A DNA stretch of 64,000 nt, from positions 123,346 through 187,345 of the forward strand of contig JARKQC010000183.1 in assembly GCA_029974985.1 (NCBI GenBank), written 5' to 3'. The notes below the pieces were generated by a model. That model had not been told where the DNA came from, did no database searches, and was given only the letters and a program-made list of their open reading frames with translations. Positions within the stretch are counted from its first letter, which is position 1. Each line of letters opens with the position of its first letter. This DNA comes from Bacteroidota bacterium. GTDB taxonomy: Bacteria; Bacteroidota; Ignavibacteria; Kapaibacteriales; UBA2268. This document shows, one piece after another, positions 47,527 to 57,207 of the stretch. Made by a program: the position numbers and the translations under genes.

Positions 47527-48129
47527 ATGAGAGTTAATAAATTAATATCAAATCCAGAGATATATTCTTGTAATTCATATTTGGTAAGAGGCGATTGGAA
47601 TGCTATTCCAGATATGAATACAATTATTGATGCTGGCACAGATGGATTTATTATGAATGATATTTTGAATTATTCTACGGGGGTTGGCAAAAAACGTATA
47701 GACCAGATAATATTAACACACGAGCATTTTGACCACTCGGGAGGTGTTCAGACAATTAAATCTAAATATAATGATATCGTTGTATATGCTTTTAACAAAA
47801 ATCATTACGTAGATGAAAAATTAAATGATGGTACTCATATTAGAATCGGTGATGAACTTTGTGAGATAATGCATACTCCTGTTCATTCACAAGATTCTAT
47901 ATGTATTTATTGCCCTTTTTCAAAATTACTATTTTCGGGTGATTTAGTATTATTTATAAATTCTATTGGTGGCACTTATACTCAATTCTATCTTGATTTC
48001 TTAGAACGCTTATATAAAATGGAAATAGAAACTATTTATCCAGGACATGGAAATATTATTACACAAAATATTCGAAAAAGGCTTGATATTACAATACAAA
48101 ATATTAAAAATAGTGATATAATTGATTAA
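47527..48129 (+). CDS. Metallo-beta-lactamase-fold hydrolase
   Basis: This 200-residue protein has the metal site THEHFDHSGG (HxHxDH), a following HTPVHSQDSIC histidine, the bridging aspartate in LFSGDLV and the distal histidine in IYPGHGNI. These are the ligands of a two-metal glyoxalase II-like hydrolase. The family includes glyoxalase II, thiolesterases and quorum lactonases, and this member cannot be assigned further. It starts 2 nt after the CheR-like gene and ends 9 nt from the convergent ferredoxin reductase gene. Confidence 0.87.
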   Translation: MRVNKLISNPEIYSCNSYLVRGDWNAIPDMNTIIDAGTDGFIMNDILNYSTGVGKKRIDQIILTHEHFDHSGGVQTIKSKYNDIVVYAFNKNHYVDEKLNDGTHIRIGDELCEIMHTPVHSQDSICIYCPFSKLLFSGDLVLFINSIGGTYTQFYLDFLERLYKMEIETIYPGHGNIITQNIRKRLDITIQNIKNSDIID

Positions 48130-48138
48130 TCAAAAAAA

Positions 48139-49224
48139 TTAATCATCATAATCAACTATGACATCATCGGTCAATGGGTGTGCCTGACAAGTAAGAATAT
48201 AGGAATCTGCAATGTCTTCTTCGGTAAGCGAATAGCATTCGTCCATATATATTTTTCCAGATATGAGCTTTGCTCTGCACGTTGAGCAAGCTCCTATCTG
48301 ACAGCTAAATGGTGGGTCTTCACCAGCTCTTTGTGCGGCTGTTAGAACAGTTTCGTCAGGTTCGACTTCAAACTCACTCTCCTCACCATAAAGAATAATC
48401 TTAATTTTTCTAGTAATTATTTCTTGATTATCTGTATTTTCAGAAGAATTACTTGTTTGACCTTCTAATGATTTTAAATCTTGAGTAAAAATTTCTTTAT
48501 GAATATTATTTGAATTAATATTTAGATTTTTTAGTGCAATATCACAAGACTCCATTAAACTATGCGGTCCACAAAGAAAAAATTCAGAATTTTCTATATC
48601 ATTAATATTATCTAATATATATTTTTCAATAATATTATTATCTATTCTTCCCTTATTTCCTTGCCAACTTGATGATGGTTTACTTAAATAATGAGTTACA
48701 AAAAATCTTGAAGAATATTTTTTTTCGAGTTCTAACAAAGAATTTTTAAATATTATATTATTTTCGTTTCTATTTTGATATAATAAATGAATTTTACTAT
48801 TTGGCTCTACATAAAGAATAGTTTTTAAAATTGACATTAATGGAGTAATACCGCTTCCCGCACCTATCATTATATAATTTTTGCTATTTGTAGGCTCTAA
48901 TTTGATAGTAAAATTTCCAAGTGGTGGCATTAGTTCTAAAAAATCACCAATTTTTAAATTTTCATTTAAATAACGTGAAACAAGCCCATCGTCCACTTTT
49001 TTTACTGTAATTGTTAAATCTTTATCAACTATAGGACTTGATGAAATTGAATAGGCGCGGCGATTATCGTTACCTTCGATAGATACTTTTATAGTTATAT
49101 ATTGCCCATGTTTATAAGAAAATTCTTTTTTTGTATCATTAGGGATATGAAAACTAATAGAAATTGAATCTTCTGTCTCTTTTTGAATATTACTAACTTG
49201 TAAAAGATAAAATTTTACAGCCAT
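48139..49224 (-). CDS. Ferredoxin-reductase with plant-type [2Fe-2S] domain (PaaE-like)
   Basis: This 361-residue flavoprotein has the FAD-binding motif RAYSISSSP, the NAD(P) motif MIGAGSGITPLMS, and a C-terminal [2Fe-2S] ferredoxin domain with the four-cysteine pattern CQIGACSTCRAKL...LTCQ. Such proteins (PaaE, HmpA-like, KshB) carry electrons from NAD(P)H to an oxygenase or reductase. It lies 21 nt downstream of sufT on the same strand and ends the suf transcription unit, which suggests an electron-supply role in cluster assembly or repair. No oxygenase partner is visible. Confidence 0.87.
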   Translation of the reverse strand: MAVKFYLLQVSNIQKETEDSISISFHIPNDTKKEFSYKHGQYITIKVSIEGNDNRRAYSISSSPIVDKDLTITVKKVDDGLVSRYLNENLKIGDFLELMPPLGNFTIKLEPTNSKNYIMIGAGSGITPLMSILKTILYVEPNSKIHLLYQNRNENNIIFKNSLLELEKKYSSRFFVTHYLSKPSSSWQGNKGRIDNNIIEKYILDNINDIENSEFFLCGPHSLMESCDIALKNLNINSNNIHKEIFTQDLKSLEGQTSNSSENTDNQEIITRKIKIILYGEESEFEVEPDETVLTAAQRAGEDPPFSCQIGACSTCRAKLISGKIYMDECYSLTEEDIADSYILTCQAHPLTDDVIVDYDD

Positions 49225-49245
49225 AGATATTTAACTCAAATTTTT

Positions 49246-49569
49246 TTAAAATAGTCCCAGCTCAAGAGCGGCTTCATCACTCATCATACTTCTATCCCAA
49301 GGCGGGCTAAATGTTAGAATTACTTTAACATCTGTAACACCATCAATTTCTCTAACTGACATTTCAACTTCGCCGGGCAATTCACCAGCAACGGGGCAAG
49401 CGGGAGAGGTAAGCGTCATTAGTACGACAACTTCCTTGTTCGCAGTTACGCTGATATCGTAAATAAGCCCTAAATCATATATATTCACGGGTATTTCAGG
49501 GTCGTAAACTGTTCGCAATTGCTCAACAATTTTTTCTTCAAGTTCTGAAAGATTTTTTTCTTCACTCAT
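49246..49569 (-). CDS. sufT: SUF system-associated DUF59/MIP18-type protein
   Basis: This 107-residue protein of the MIP18 (DUF59) family has VYDPEIPVNIYDLGLIYDI, a LTSPACPVAG motif with the conserved cysteine, and a closing TFSPPWDRSMMSDEA. SufT proteins help mature iron-sulfur proteins, a role shown in Gram-positive bacteria. It starts 2 nt after sufU. PaaD-like phenylacetate proteins share this fold, and the PaaE-like neighbour could raise that idea. The suf operon context and small size favour SufT. Confidence 0.9.
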   Translation of the reverse strand: MSEEKNLSELEEKIVEQLRTVYDPEIPVNIYDLGLIYDISVTANKEVVVLMTLTSPACPVAGELPGEVEMSVREIDGVTDVKVILTFSPPWDRSMMSDEAALELGLF

Positions 49570-49571
49570 AT

Positions 49572-50048
49572 CTATTTAAGCTCATTATTTTCAGTAATAA
49601 TTTTTTGATTAGCATTATCTAATGCACTTATCATTGTTCGCCAAGCAAGACTTGCACATTTAACTCTAGCGGGGAATTCTCTAACTCCACAAAAAACTGA
49701 CATTTTATCAAAATCCGTTGTATTTAATTCCTCATCAATATCCGAAGTTACAATTTTATGAAATTCATCGTAAAGATTTTTTGCTTCTTCGACAGTTTTA
49801 CCAGTTACAAGTGTTGTCATAATCGAAGCAGAGGCTTTTGAAATGGCACAACCCGAGCCGCTAAACTTTAATTCTTTAATTATACCATTTTCGATTAAGA
49901 CATAAACGTCAACTTGGTCGCCACATAAAGGATTATGCCCCTTGGCATAATTAGTAAATACAGGCAACTCGCCAAAATTTCTTGGATTTTTATTATGATC
50001 TAAAATAACTTCTTGATATAATTCATTTAATTCATGCATTGTTATCAC
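49572..50048 (-). CDS. sufU: SufU, scaffold/sulfur-transfer protein
   Basis: SufU receives persulfide sulfur from SufS in the SUF system. The 158-residue protein has the IscU fold with DHNKNPRNFG, the first ligand cysteine in HNPLCGDQ, the second in GSGCAISKASAS, and the third near FCGVREFPARVKC, which together bind zinc. A GTG start overlaps the sufS stop, and an ATG 9 nt downstream is an alternative. The long insert between the second and third ligands is typical for SufU as opposed to IscU. Confidence 0.94.
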   Translation of the reverse strand: MITMHELNELYQEVILDHNKNPRNFGELPVFTNYAKGHNPLCGDQVDVYVLIENGIIKELKFSGSGCAISKASASIMTTLVTGKTVEEAKNLYDEFHKIVTSDIDEELNTTDFDKMSVFCGVREFPARVKCASLAWRTMISALDNANQKIITENNELK

Positions 50049-51259
50049 TTAAACATTTTTATAACTTTTAATAAAGACTTATATAAAACGTTTAACTCAT
50101 CTTTGCTATTGTAGAAGGATAGCGATGCTCTTGATGTTGCTGGAATATTAAAACGTCGCATAATAGGTTCTGTGCAATGATGCCCCGTTCTAATTGCAAC
50201 TCCATCAATATCAACCATTGTTCCAATATCATGTGGGTGAACATTTTCGAGTACAAAAGATATTACAGCCGCTTTTTTTTCTGATGTACCAATTATTCTT
50301 AATTCGGGTATTTGCGATAATAATTCTGTGCCGTAATTTAGCAATTCATTCTCGTAATTTATGATATTTTCAAGCCCTAAATCATTAATATAATTTAATG
50401 CTTCAGCAAGACCAATCGCACCCGATATATTTGGTGTTCCTGCTTCGAATTTATAAGGTAAATCATTAAAAAGTGTTTCCTCGAAGCTCACAGAGCGTAT
50501 CATATCGCCACCAGTCTGATATGGTGGTAAATCATTTAATATATGTTTTTTTCCATAAAGAATACCGATTCCCGTTGGACCATAAATTTTATGACCCGAA
50601 AAAACTAAGAAATCACAATCTAATTCCTTCACATTTATTTTTGAATGATGTATAGATTGAGAAGCATCAATTAGGATTTTTGCACCAATTTTTTTTGTTT
50701 CATTTATAATATCTTCGATTGGGTTAATCGTGCCAAGAGTATTCGAAATATGAACAACTGAAACAAGTTTTGTCTTATCTGTTAATAATTTAAGAAATTC
50801 ATCAAAAATTATTTCACCTTTATCATTAATTGGTATAATTTTAAGAATTATACCTTTTTCTAATCGTAACATTTGCCAAGGCACAATATTAGCGTGATGT
50901 TCCATATGCGAGATAATAATTTCATCGCCCTTTTTGAGTGATTTTCCAAAAGTTGCGGCAACCAAGTTAATTGATTCCGTCGCTCCACGAGTAAAAATAA
51001 TTTCTTCGCTACTATTGGCAGAAATAAAATTTTTAACAACGACGCGTGCTTTTTCGTAAGCATCAGTAGATAATTGACTTAATCTATGAACACCTCTATG
51101 GATATTGCTATTATACTCTCGATAATATTTATCCATAGCTTCTATAACTTGAATTGGCTTTTGTGTAGTAGCCGCATTATCTAAATATACTAATGGTTTT
51201 CCCCGTACTAATTGATTAAGTACGGGAAAATCACGCCTAATTTTTTCTATATCAAACAT
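50045..51259 (-). CDS. sufS: Cysteine desulfurase SufS
   Basis: SufS removes sulfur from cysteine with PLP. The 404-residue protein has VYLDNAATTQKP at the start, the PLP-lysine in FSGHKIYGPTGIG, and the catalytic cysteine in RTGHHCTEPIM, as in group II desulfurases. Its stop overlaps the GTG of sufU, so synthesis is coupled. It lies 7 nt after sufD. Confidence 0.97.
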   Translation of the reverse strand: MFDIEKIRRDFPVLNQLVRGKPLVYLDNAATTQKPIQVIEAMDKYYREYNSNIHRGVHRLSQLSTDAYEKARVVVKNFISANSSEEIIFTRGATESINLVAATFGKSLKKGDEIIISHMEHHANIVPWQMLRLEKGIILKIIPINDKGEIIFDEFLKLLTDKTKLVSVVHISNTLGTINPIEDIINETKKIGAKILIDASQSIHHSKINVKELDCDFLVFSGHKIYGPTGIGILYGKKHILNDLPPYQTGGDMIRSVSFEETLFNDLPYKFEAGTPNISGAIGLAEALNYINDLGLENIINYENELLNYGTELLSQIPELRIIGTSEKKAAVISFVLENVHPHDIGTMVDIDGVAIRTGHHCTEPIMRRFNIPATSRASLSFYNSKDELNVLYKSLLKVIKMFK

Positions 51260-51266
51260 TATATTC

Positions 51267-52589
51267 TTAAATTTGTGAAAGTTTTAAATCAGTTCTTTCT
51301 ATAATTAATTCTTGTAATTTTTCAATTTTTATTTCATTTACAATCTCTAATATAAAGGCTTTTAGTAGCATACGCTCAGCCTTAGGTAAATCAATACCTC
51401 TTGCTTGTAAATAAAATAATGATGTCTTATCTAAGGCACCAGAAGTAGCACCATGGCTACATTTTACATCATCAGCATAAATTTCAAGTTCGGGCTTGGT
51501 GTTTATTATTGCGTTTGGCGATAAAAGTATATTTTTATTTGATTGATAAGCATTTGTTTTCTGTGCCTGCGGACGAACCATAATTTTTCCATTGAAAACT
51601 CCCGTTGCTTTGCCCGAAATTATTCCACGATAATTTTCATTACTAAAACAATTCGGTTTACTATGGTCCACATAAGTATGATTATCAACATAATCATTAT
51701 CGCCAGCAATAAAAGCTCCATAAAAATAAGTTTCGATGTTCTCACCATTTAATTCAGAACGCAAATCATTTCTAATAAATTTTCCGTTTATCGAAATCGC
51801 CGCTTCATCAAAATGTGAGTCTCGTTCCTGCTTAACTTGTGTAAAATCAAAATTATGTAAATTTTGCTTATCATCTTGAATTTTATAATAATTGAGATGA
51901 GAATTATTTTCCATAAAGATTTCTTTTACAGTATTAATAACCGAGTTATTTTCACCAAAAGTATAAGTATTTTCGATAATTTTACAAGATGATGATTTGC
52001 CAGAAATAATTAAAAATCTTGTATTAATAAATTTTGATGAGTTTCTTGAATCTATAATATTATTAATTTGAACGTTTTTTTCTAAATTCGCATTATTATT
52101 AATTTTTATTACAACAACATTTTCTACTAAAACTGAATTAATTTGAGCAAAAGTATGCTCCGTTTCAATAAGTAATTTTCCATAATAATCAGAAAATTCG
52201 CCTATTCCATTTTTACTTATATCATCATAATAATAAAAAGAGATATTTTTATCATTAAATTCAGAAATATTATTTGCTAACTCACCGTTAATTAAATAAA
52301 TTTTGTATGAATCCGAAAGATTATAATAAAATTCGCTCTTTTCGAGCAGAGTTTTATCAATAATTTGATTTTCAAAATCAAAATATATTTTATTTAAAAA
52401 AGCTAAATTTGTATATTTCCAATGTTCCCATTTTAGAGTTGGCAAACCTTTTTCAAGAAATTTATCAAAAAAACTATTTTTTATATCAAAAATTTCTTGA
52501 TTAAAATTTCCATCGTGCCTTTTTTTATTATTTTCAAACGCTTTTACAATATAAGATTTAAAATTTGTTTTTATTTCAGTATTTTCCAT
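51267..52589 (-). CDS. sufD: Fe-S cluster assembly scaffold SufD
   Basis: SufD partners SufB and SufC in the cluster scaffold. The 440-residue sequence has a variable N-terminal part, a right-handed beta-helix core with KIMVRPQAQKTNAYQSNKN, and the conserved DDVKCSHGATSGALD. The C-terminal helical bundle with AFILEIVNEI follows. Ile/Asn-rich drift in the middle is strong, while the core motifs are intact. It is 26 nt after sufC. Confidence 0.95.
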   Translation of the reverse strand: MENTEIKTNFKSYIVKAFENNKKRHDGNFNQEIFDIKNSFFDKFLEKGLPTLKWEHWKYTNLAFLNKIYFDFENQIIDKTLLEKSEFYYNLSDSYKIYLINGELANNISEFNDKNISFYYYDDISKNGIGEFSDYYGKLLIETEHTFAQINSVLVENVVVIKINNNANLEKNVQINNIIDSRNSSKFINTRFLIISGKSSSCKIIENTYTFGENNSVINTVKEIFMENNSHLNYYKIQDDKQNLHNFDFTQVKQERDSHFDEAAISINGKFIRNDLRSELNGENIETYFYGAFIAGDNDYVDNHTYVDHSKPNCFSNENYRGIISGKATGVFNGKIMVRPQAQKTNAYQSNKNILLSPNAIINTKPELEIYADDVKCSHGATSGALDKTSLFYLQARGIDLPKAERMLLKAFILEIVNEIKIEKLQELIIERTDLKLSQI

Positions 52590-52615
52590 TTTTAATATTT
52601 TCCTAACTTCATTTA

Positions 52616-53377
52616 TTATAACTCATTTATATGGTCTTTAACCCAATCGTAGCCGCGTTCTTCCAATTCGAGAGCTAATTCTTTGCCACCAGTTTTAACT
52701 ATTTTTCCCTCGAATAAAACGTGAACAAAATCTGGAACAATATAATCTAATAATCTTTGATAATGAGTTATAACTACAAAAGCATTGTCGGGTCTTTTTA
52801 ATTTATTAACACCATTAGAAACAATTTTCAATGCATCGATATCAAGCCCTGAATCAGTTTCATCGAGAATTGCTAATTTTGGTTCGAGCATAGCCATCTG
52901 AAATATCTCATTTCTTTTTTTCTCTCCACCTGAAAATCCCTCGTTTACCGAGCGGCTTAAAAATGAAGATTCAATTTCCATTAATTTAGAGCGTTCACGC
53001 ATCATTTTCAAAAAATCCATAGCGTCGAGTGCTTGCTCTCCACGATATTTTCTTATTTCATTAACAGCAGTTTTAATAAAATTTGCATTTGATACGCCGG
53101 GTATTTCTACGGGATATTGAAACGCAAGGAAAACGCCTTCGCGAGCCCGAATTTCGGGCGACATTTCTAATAAATCTTTTCCTAAAAATTCAATTTTACC
53201 TTCTGTAACCTCAAAATCCTCTTTTCCTGCGAGAACTGATGCAAGCGTACTTTTTCCCGAACCATTAGGTCCCATAATAGCATGGACTTCGCCCGCATTT
53301 ACAGTAAGATTTAATCCATGTAGAATTTCATTTCCATTGATATTTGCTTTTAGATTTTCAATTTTTAATAAAGCCAT
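52616..53377 (-). CDS. sufC: ABC ATPase SufC
   Basis: SufC powers conformational change in the SufBCD complex. The 253-residue protein has Walker A GPNGSGKST, the signature NEGFSGGEKKRNE and Walker B LAILDETDSGLD, with a D-loop and a switch histidine in VVITHYQRLL. These sequences are specific to SufC rather than transport ATPases. It sits between sufB (45 nt) and sufD (26 nt). Confidence 0.97.
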   Translation of the reverse strand: MALLKIENLKANINGNEILHGLNLTVNAGEVHAIMGPNGSGKSTLASVLAGKEDFEVTEGKIEFLGKDLLEMSPEIRAREGVFLAFQYPVEIPGVSNANFIKTAVNEIRKYRGEQALDAMDFLKMMRERSKLMEIESSFLSRSVNEGFSGGEKKRNEIFQMAMLEPKLAILDETDSGLDIDALKIVSNGVNKLKRPDNAFVVITHYQRLLDYIVPDFVHVLFEGKIVKTGGKELALELEERGYDWVKDHINEL

Positions 53378-53422
53378 TTTATATCCTAATATATTATTTT
53401 ATTGTTTTTATTATTAATTAAA

Positions 53423-54886
53423 TTAACCGACACTACCTTCGAGACTAACAGCAAGAAGTTTTTGCGCTTCTACTGCAAATTCCATAGGTAATTGATTTAA
53501 AACTTCTTTTGCATATCCATTAACTATTAATGCAACAGCATCTTCGGTTGAAATTCCTCTTTGATTTAAGTAAAAAATTATATCTTCTGAAATCTTAGAT
53601 GTAGTTGCTTCATGCTCGACAGTTGCGGATTTATTTTGAATTTCGAGATATGGGAACGTATGAGCGCCGCATTTATCTCCTAATAATAAAGAATCGCATT
53701 GAGAGAAATTTCTTGCATTTTCTGCATTTTTAGTTACTTTTACCATACCACGATAACTATTATCACTTCGTCCCGCAGAAATACCTTTTGATACAATTCT
53801 ACTACGAGTATTTTTTCCAATATGTATCATTTTTGTTCCCGTATCAGCTTGTTGGGCATTGTTTGTCATAGCTACGGAGTAAAACTCACCAACTGAATTA
53901 TCACCTTTTAAGATACAGCTTGGATATTTCCAAGTAATCGAAGCGCCTGTTTCTACTTGTGTCCAACTAATTTTAGAATTTTCACCTTCGCAAATCCCTC
54001 TTTTAGTAACAAAATTATAAATACCGCCGACTCCGTCTTTATCGCCGGGAAACCAGTTTTGAACAGTAGAATATTTAATTTCTGCATTCTTATGAGCAAT
54101 AAGCTCGACAACCGCGGCGTGCAATTGATTTTCATCGCGTTTTGGAGCAGTACAACCCTCGAGATAACTTACATAACTGCCCTCATCCGCAATAATCAAA
54201 GTGCGTTCAAATTGTCCGGTTGACTCTGCATTTATTCTAAAATAAGTTGATAATTCCATAGGGCAACGTACACCTTTTGGAATATAAACAAAAGTTCCAT
54301 CGCTAAACACTGCTGAATTTAGTGCGGCATAATAATTATCTGTTACGGGTACAACACTACCAATATATTTTTGTACTAATTCGGGATAATCGCGAATAGC
54401 TTCGCTAATAGAGCAAAATATAATTCCAACCTCATTAAGTTTTCCTTTATAAGTCGTTGCAACAGAAACACTATCCATAACGGCATCGACTGCTACAACA
54501 CCTTCTAAACGTTTTTGTTCTGTTAGAGAAATTCCTAATTTATCATACATTTCGAGGATTTCGGGGGCAACCTCGTCTATACTATTTTTATTTGGCTTAA
54601 TTTTCGGAGCCGCATAATAATAAATCTCTTGATAATCAATGGGAGGATATTTTACTTTCGACCATATAGGTTCTTTCATATTAAGCCATTGCCTATAAGC
54701 TTTTAGCCTCCAATTTAACATATATTCGGGTTCATCTTTCTTTTTAGAAATAAATCTAATAATATCTTCGTTTAGCCCAATTGGAGCATATTCTTGTTCA
54801 ATATCTGTAACAAATCCATACTTATACTCGCTATTTGCAAGCTCTTCGAGTAATTGTTGGTCTTTGTCTTTTACATCTTCTGACAT
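53423..54886 (-). CDS. sufB: Fe-S cluster assembly protein SufB
   Basis: SufB is the main scaffold subunit. The 487-residue protein has [15 protein letters not shown] near the start, [19 protein letters not shown] and the LEGCTAPKR turn. It also has the conserved cysteine in [11 protein letters not shown] that accepts sulfur or cluster, and the EHEATTSKI with C-terminal helix. It starts 9 nt after the rrf2 stop, so regulator and scaffold share one transcript. Confidence 0.98.
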   Translation of the reverse strand: MSEDVKDKDQQLLEELANSEYKYGFVTDIEQEYAPIGLNEDIIRFISKKKDEPEYMLNWRLKAYRQWLNMKEPIWSKVKYPPIDYQEIYYYAAPKIKPNKNSIDEVAPEILEMYDKLGISLTEQKRLEGVVAVDAVMDSVSVATTYKGKLNEVGIIFCSISEAIRDYPELVQKYIGSVVPVTDNYYAALNSAVFSDGTFVYIPKGVRCPMELSTYFRINAESTGQFERTLIIADEGSYVSYLEGCTAPKRDENQLHAAVVELIAHKNAEIKYSTVQNWFPGDKDGVGGIYNFVTKRGICEGENSKISWTQVETGASITWKYPSCILKGDNSVGEFYSVAMTNNAQQADTGTKMIHIGKNTRSRIVSKGISAGRSDNSYRGMVKVTKNAENARNFSQCDSLLLGDKCGAHTFPYLEIQNKSATVEHEATTSKISEDIIFYLNQRGISTEDAVALIVNGYAKEVLNQLPMEFAVEAQKLLAVSLEGSVG

Positions 54887-54895
54887 TAATTTACC

Positions 54896-55363
54896 TTATA
54901 AATTTTTATTTATTTCTTTAATTTTAATACTATAACCATTTAAATAATTATATTTTTTCTCATTATTTATTAAATCGCTAAGTGTTGTATTTGCAAAAAT
55001 CCCTTCGATAATTTTTTGAATTTTATACATAGGACTTTTTATTGTGCAGTAATCATTTCTTTCACAAATATCATTCGAAAGCAATATACAATCAACTATT
55101 GCAATTTTTTCATCAGTTGCGTTAACTATATCTAACAAGCTAATATTTTCAGATGGTTCTGATAAAATATAACCGCCTTTAACACCTTGAATAGAATTTA
55201 CCAAGCCAGATTTCATCAAAGATTGCATTGTCTTTGATAAAAATCCATAAGGTAAATTTAACTTTTGAGCAATTTCTTTTGCATTTAATTTATCGCCCGG
55301 ATTTTCAGCAAGATATTGTATTGCAAGTATTGCGTATTCAACTTTTTTTGATAATTTTAACAT
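54896..55363 (-). CDS. Rrf2/IscR-type regulator of the suf operon
   Basis: This 155-residue Rrf2-family protein has a winged helix at about 10-75 (AKEIAQKLNLPYGFLSKTM as recognition region, VKGGYILSEP wing). Its cysteines Cys92, Cys100 and Cys106 (C-x7-C-x5-C) resemble the three [2Fe-2S] ligands of IscR (C-x5-C-x5-C). Rrf2 proteins of this type sense cluster status and repress the biogenesis operon when clusters are plentiful. It is first in the suf unit and followed by sufB within 9 nt. An IscR-type inverted repeat lies upstream at 55407-55433, which supports autoregulation. SufR or IscR naming is left open. Confidence 0.9.
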   Translation of the reverse strand: MLKLSKKVEYAILAIQYLAENPGDKLNAKEIAQKLNLPYGFLSKTMQSLMKSGLVNSIQGVKGGYILSEPSENISLLDIVNATDEKIAIVDCILLSNDICERNDYCTIKSPMYKIQKIIEGIFANTTLSDLINNEKKYNYLNGYSIKIKEINKNL

Positions 55364-55406
55364 ATAAAAAATAATTAAATAAATTTTATTATTATTGACG
55401 ATTTTC

Positions 55407-55433
55407 TAAATACGACTATTGTAATCGTATTTA
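55407..55433. promoter_or_regulatory. Candidate operator: IscR type 1-like inverted repeat
   Basis: TAAATACGA (55407-55415) and its exact complement TCGTATTTA (55425-55433) flank a 9-nt spacer, 44-70 nt upstream of the rrf2 start. The centre, CGACTATTGTAATCG, agrees well with the IscR type 1 core YGACTRWWWYAGTCR. The palindrome is also about 110 nt upstream of pyrG on the other strand. Confidence 0.6.
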
Positions 55434-55494
55434 ATTTTTATTTAATATTTTTTATTTGTAAATAATTTTTAAATCTTAATAATACAATATTATT

Positions 55495-55502
55495 TATCTT
55501 TG
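55495..55502 (+). promoter_or_regulatory. TAnnTTTG-type -7 box candidate for pyrG
   Basis: TATCTTTG lies 39 nt before the pyrG ATG and fits the Bacteroidetes -7 consensus. No clear -33 TTTG is at the usual distance. Confidence 0.33.
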
Positions 55503-55541
55503 CTAATATTATATAAACAAATTTGAAAATGTTTTTTTAAA

Positions 55542-57173
55542 ATGCAAAAAATTCAAAATACAGACAAAGATTCTCGTTATATTTTTATTACTGGCGGAGT
55601 GCTTTCTTCTTTAGGTAAAGGTATAGCTTCGGCATCTTTAAGCCTTATATTAAAACAAATGGGTTACTCGGTTACTATAATGAAACTCGACCCATATATT
55701 AATGTTGACCCTGGTACTATGAATCCATATCAGCACGGCGAAGTTTTCGTTACTGACGATGGTGCCGAAACTGACCTCGATTTAGGGCATTACGAAAGAT
55801 ATTTAGGACGCTCCTTAAATAAAAATAATAATCACACTACGGGGCAAGTATATTTTGAGGTTATTAGTAAAGAGCGACGTGGGCATTATTTGGGAAAAAC
55901 CGTTCAAGTAATTCCTCATATTACTGATGAAATAAAAAGTAGAATTAAAATTTTTCACGGCTTATATGATTTTATCATAATAGAAATTGGTGGAACGGTC
56001 GGCGATATCGAATCTTTACCATTTCTCGAATCCCAAAGACAAATTAATCTCGAACTCGGCTGGCGGCACGTTATAAATTTACATTTAACATACGTCCCAT
56101 ATATAAAATCTGCGGGTGAAATGAAAACTAAACCTACTCAACATTCTGTAAAAACACTTATGGAATATGGAGTTAAACCAGATGTATTATTATGCCGATC
56201 AGAAACTAAAATTTTAAAAGAAGTTAGACAAAAAATCGCTTTATTCTGTAGCGTTGACGAAAATTCTGTTATTGACGTTCCCGATGTAGAACATACTATC
56301 TATGAAGTGCCAAATATATTAGCTAAACGCGGACTCGCAGAGATTATTCATAAAAAATTTGATATGAAAGTGCCTCATCTCGAGCTTGAAACTTGGACTA
56401 AATTTGTTAATAGAATTAAACATCCTAAATATGAGGTAAATATTGCCTTAATTGGAAAATATACTCAATATAGAGATGCTTACAAAAGCATACTCGAAGC
56501 TTTTATACACGCTGGTTCGATAAATAATACAAGGGTAAATATTGAATTAATTAATTCAGAAAATCTAAGTGAAGAAAATGTTGAATCTTTACTTAATGGA
56601 GTTCACGGCGTTCTCGTGGGGCCCGGTTTTGGCAATCGTGGAATCGAAGGAAAAATTGCTTCAATAAAATATATTAGAGAAAATAATATTCCATTTTTTG
56701 GAATTTGTCTCGGTATGCAGTGTGCGGTTATCGAATTTGCAAGAAATGTTTGCGGAATTAAAGATGCAAATTCTTCTGAATTTGAAAAAAATGATTTTAA
56801 TGTAATAGATTTAATGGATGAACAGAAAAAAATCACCTCTAAAGGTGGCACAATGCGTCTCGGAGCTTATCCCTGTACACTCAAAGCTGATTCAAAAGTT
56901 GCAAACGCATATATGGAACTAAATATATTTGAGCGTCATCGTCATAGATATGAGTTAAATAATAATTTCCGCGAGCAATTAGAGAACTCTGGATTAGTAA
57001 TGAGTGGATTATCACCAGATGGTAAATTAGTTGAAATTATTGAAATTAAAAATCATCCTTGGTTCGTTGGTGTTCAGTTCCATCCTGAATTAAAATCAAG
57101 AGCTGTAACGGGGCATCCTTTATTTATTAGCTTTATTAAAGCGGCATTAAACAAACAAAAAGATATAAATTAA
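55542..57173 (+). CDS. pyrG: CTP synthase
   Basis: PyrG makes CTP from UTP with glutamine or ammonia. The 543-residue protein has the synthetase domain with [19 protein letters not shown] and [16 protein letters not shown], and the glutaminase domain with the nucleophile in FFGICLGMQ and the His-Glu pair in [20 protein letters not shown] is also present. All are intact. The FKBP lipoprotein start follows 34 nt after the stop, and an upstream GTG in the same frame would overlap nearly to the stop. Divergent from the suf operon. Confidence 0.98.
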   Translation: MQKIQNTDKDSRYIFITGGVLSSLGKGIASASLSLILKQMGYSVTIMKLDPYINVDPGTMNPYQHGEVFVTDDGAETDLDLGHYERYLGRSLNKNNNHTTGQVYFEVISKERRGHYLGKTVQVIPHITDEIKSRIKIFHGLYDFIIIEIGGTVGDIESLPFLESQRQINLELGWRHVINLHLTYVPYIKSAGEMKTKPTQHSVKTLMEYGVKPDVLLCRSETKILKEVRQKIALFCSVDENSVIDVPDVEHTIYEVPNILAKRGLAEIIHKKFDMKVPHLELETWTKFVNRIKHPKYEVNIALIGKYTQYRDAYKSILEAFIHAGSINNTRVNIELINSENLSEENVESLLNGVHGVLVGPGFGNRGIEGKIASIKYIRENNIPFFGICLGMQCAVIEFARNVCGIKDANSSEFEKNDFNVIDLMDEQKKITSKGGTMRLGAYPCTLKADSKVANAYMELNIFERHRHRYELNNNFREQLENSGLVMSGLSPDGKLVEIIEIKNHPWFVGVQFHPELKSRAVTGHPLFISFIKAALNKQKDIN

Positions 57174-57207
57174 AAAAGTGTTCTTAAAATTATTTTGGAG
57201 AAATATT

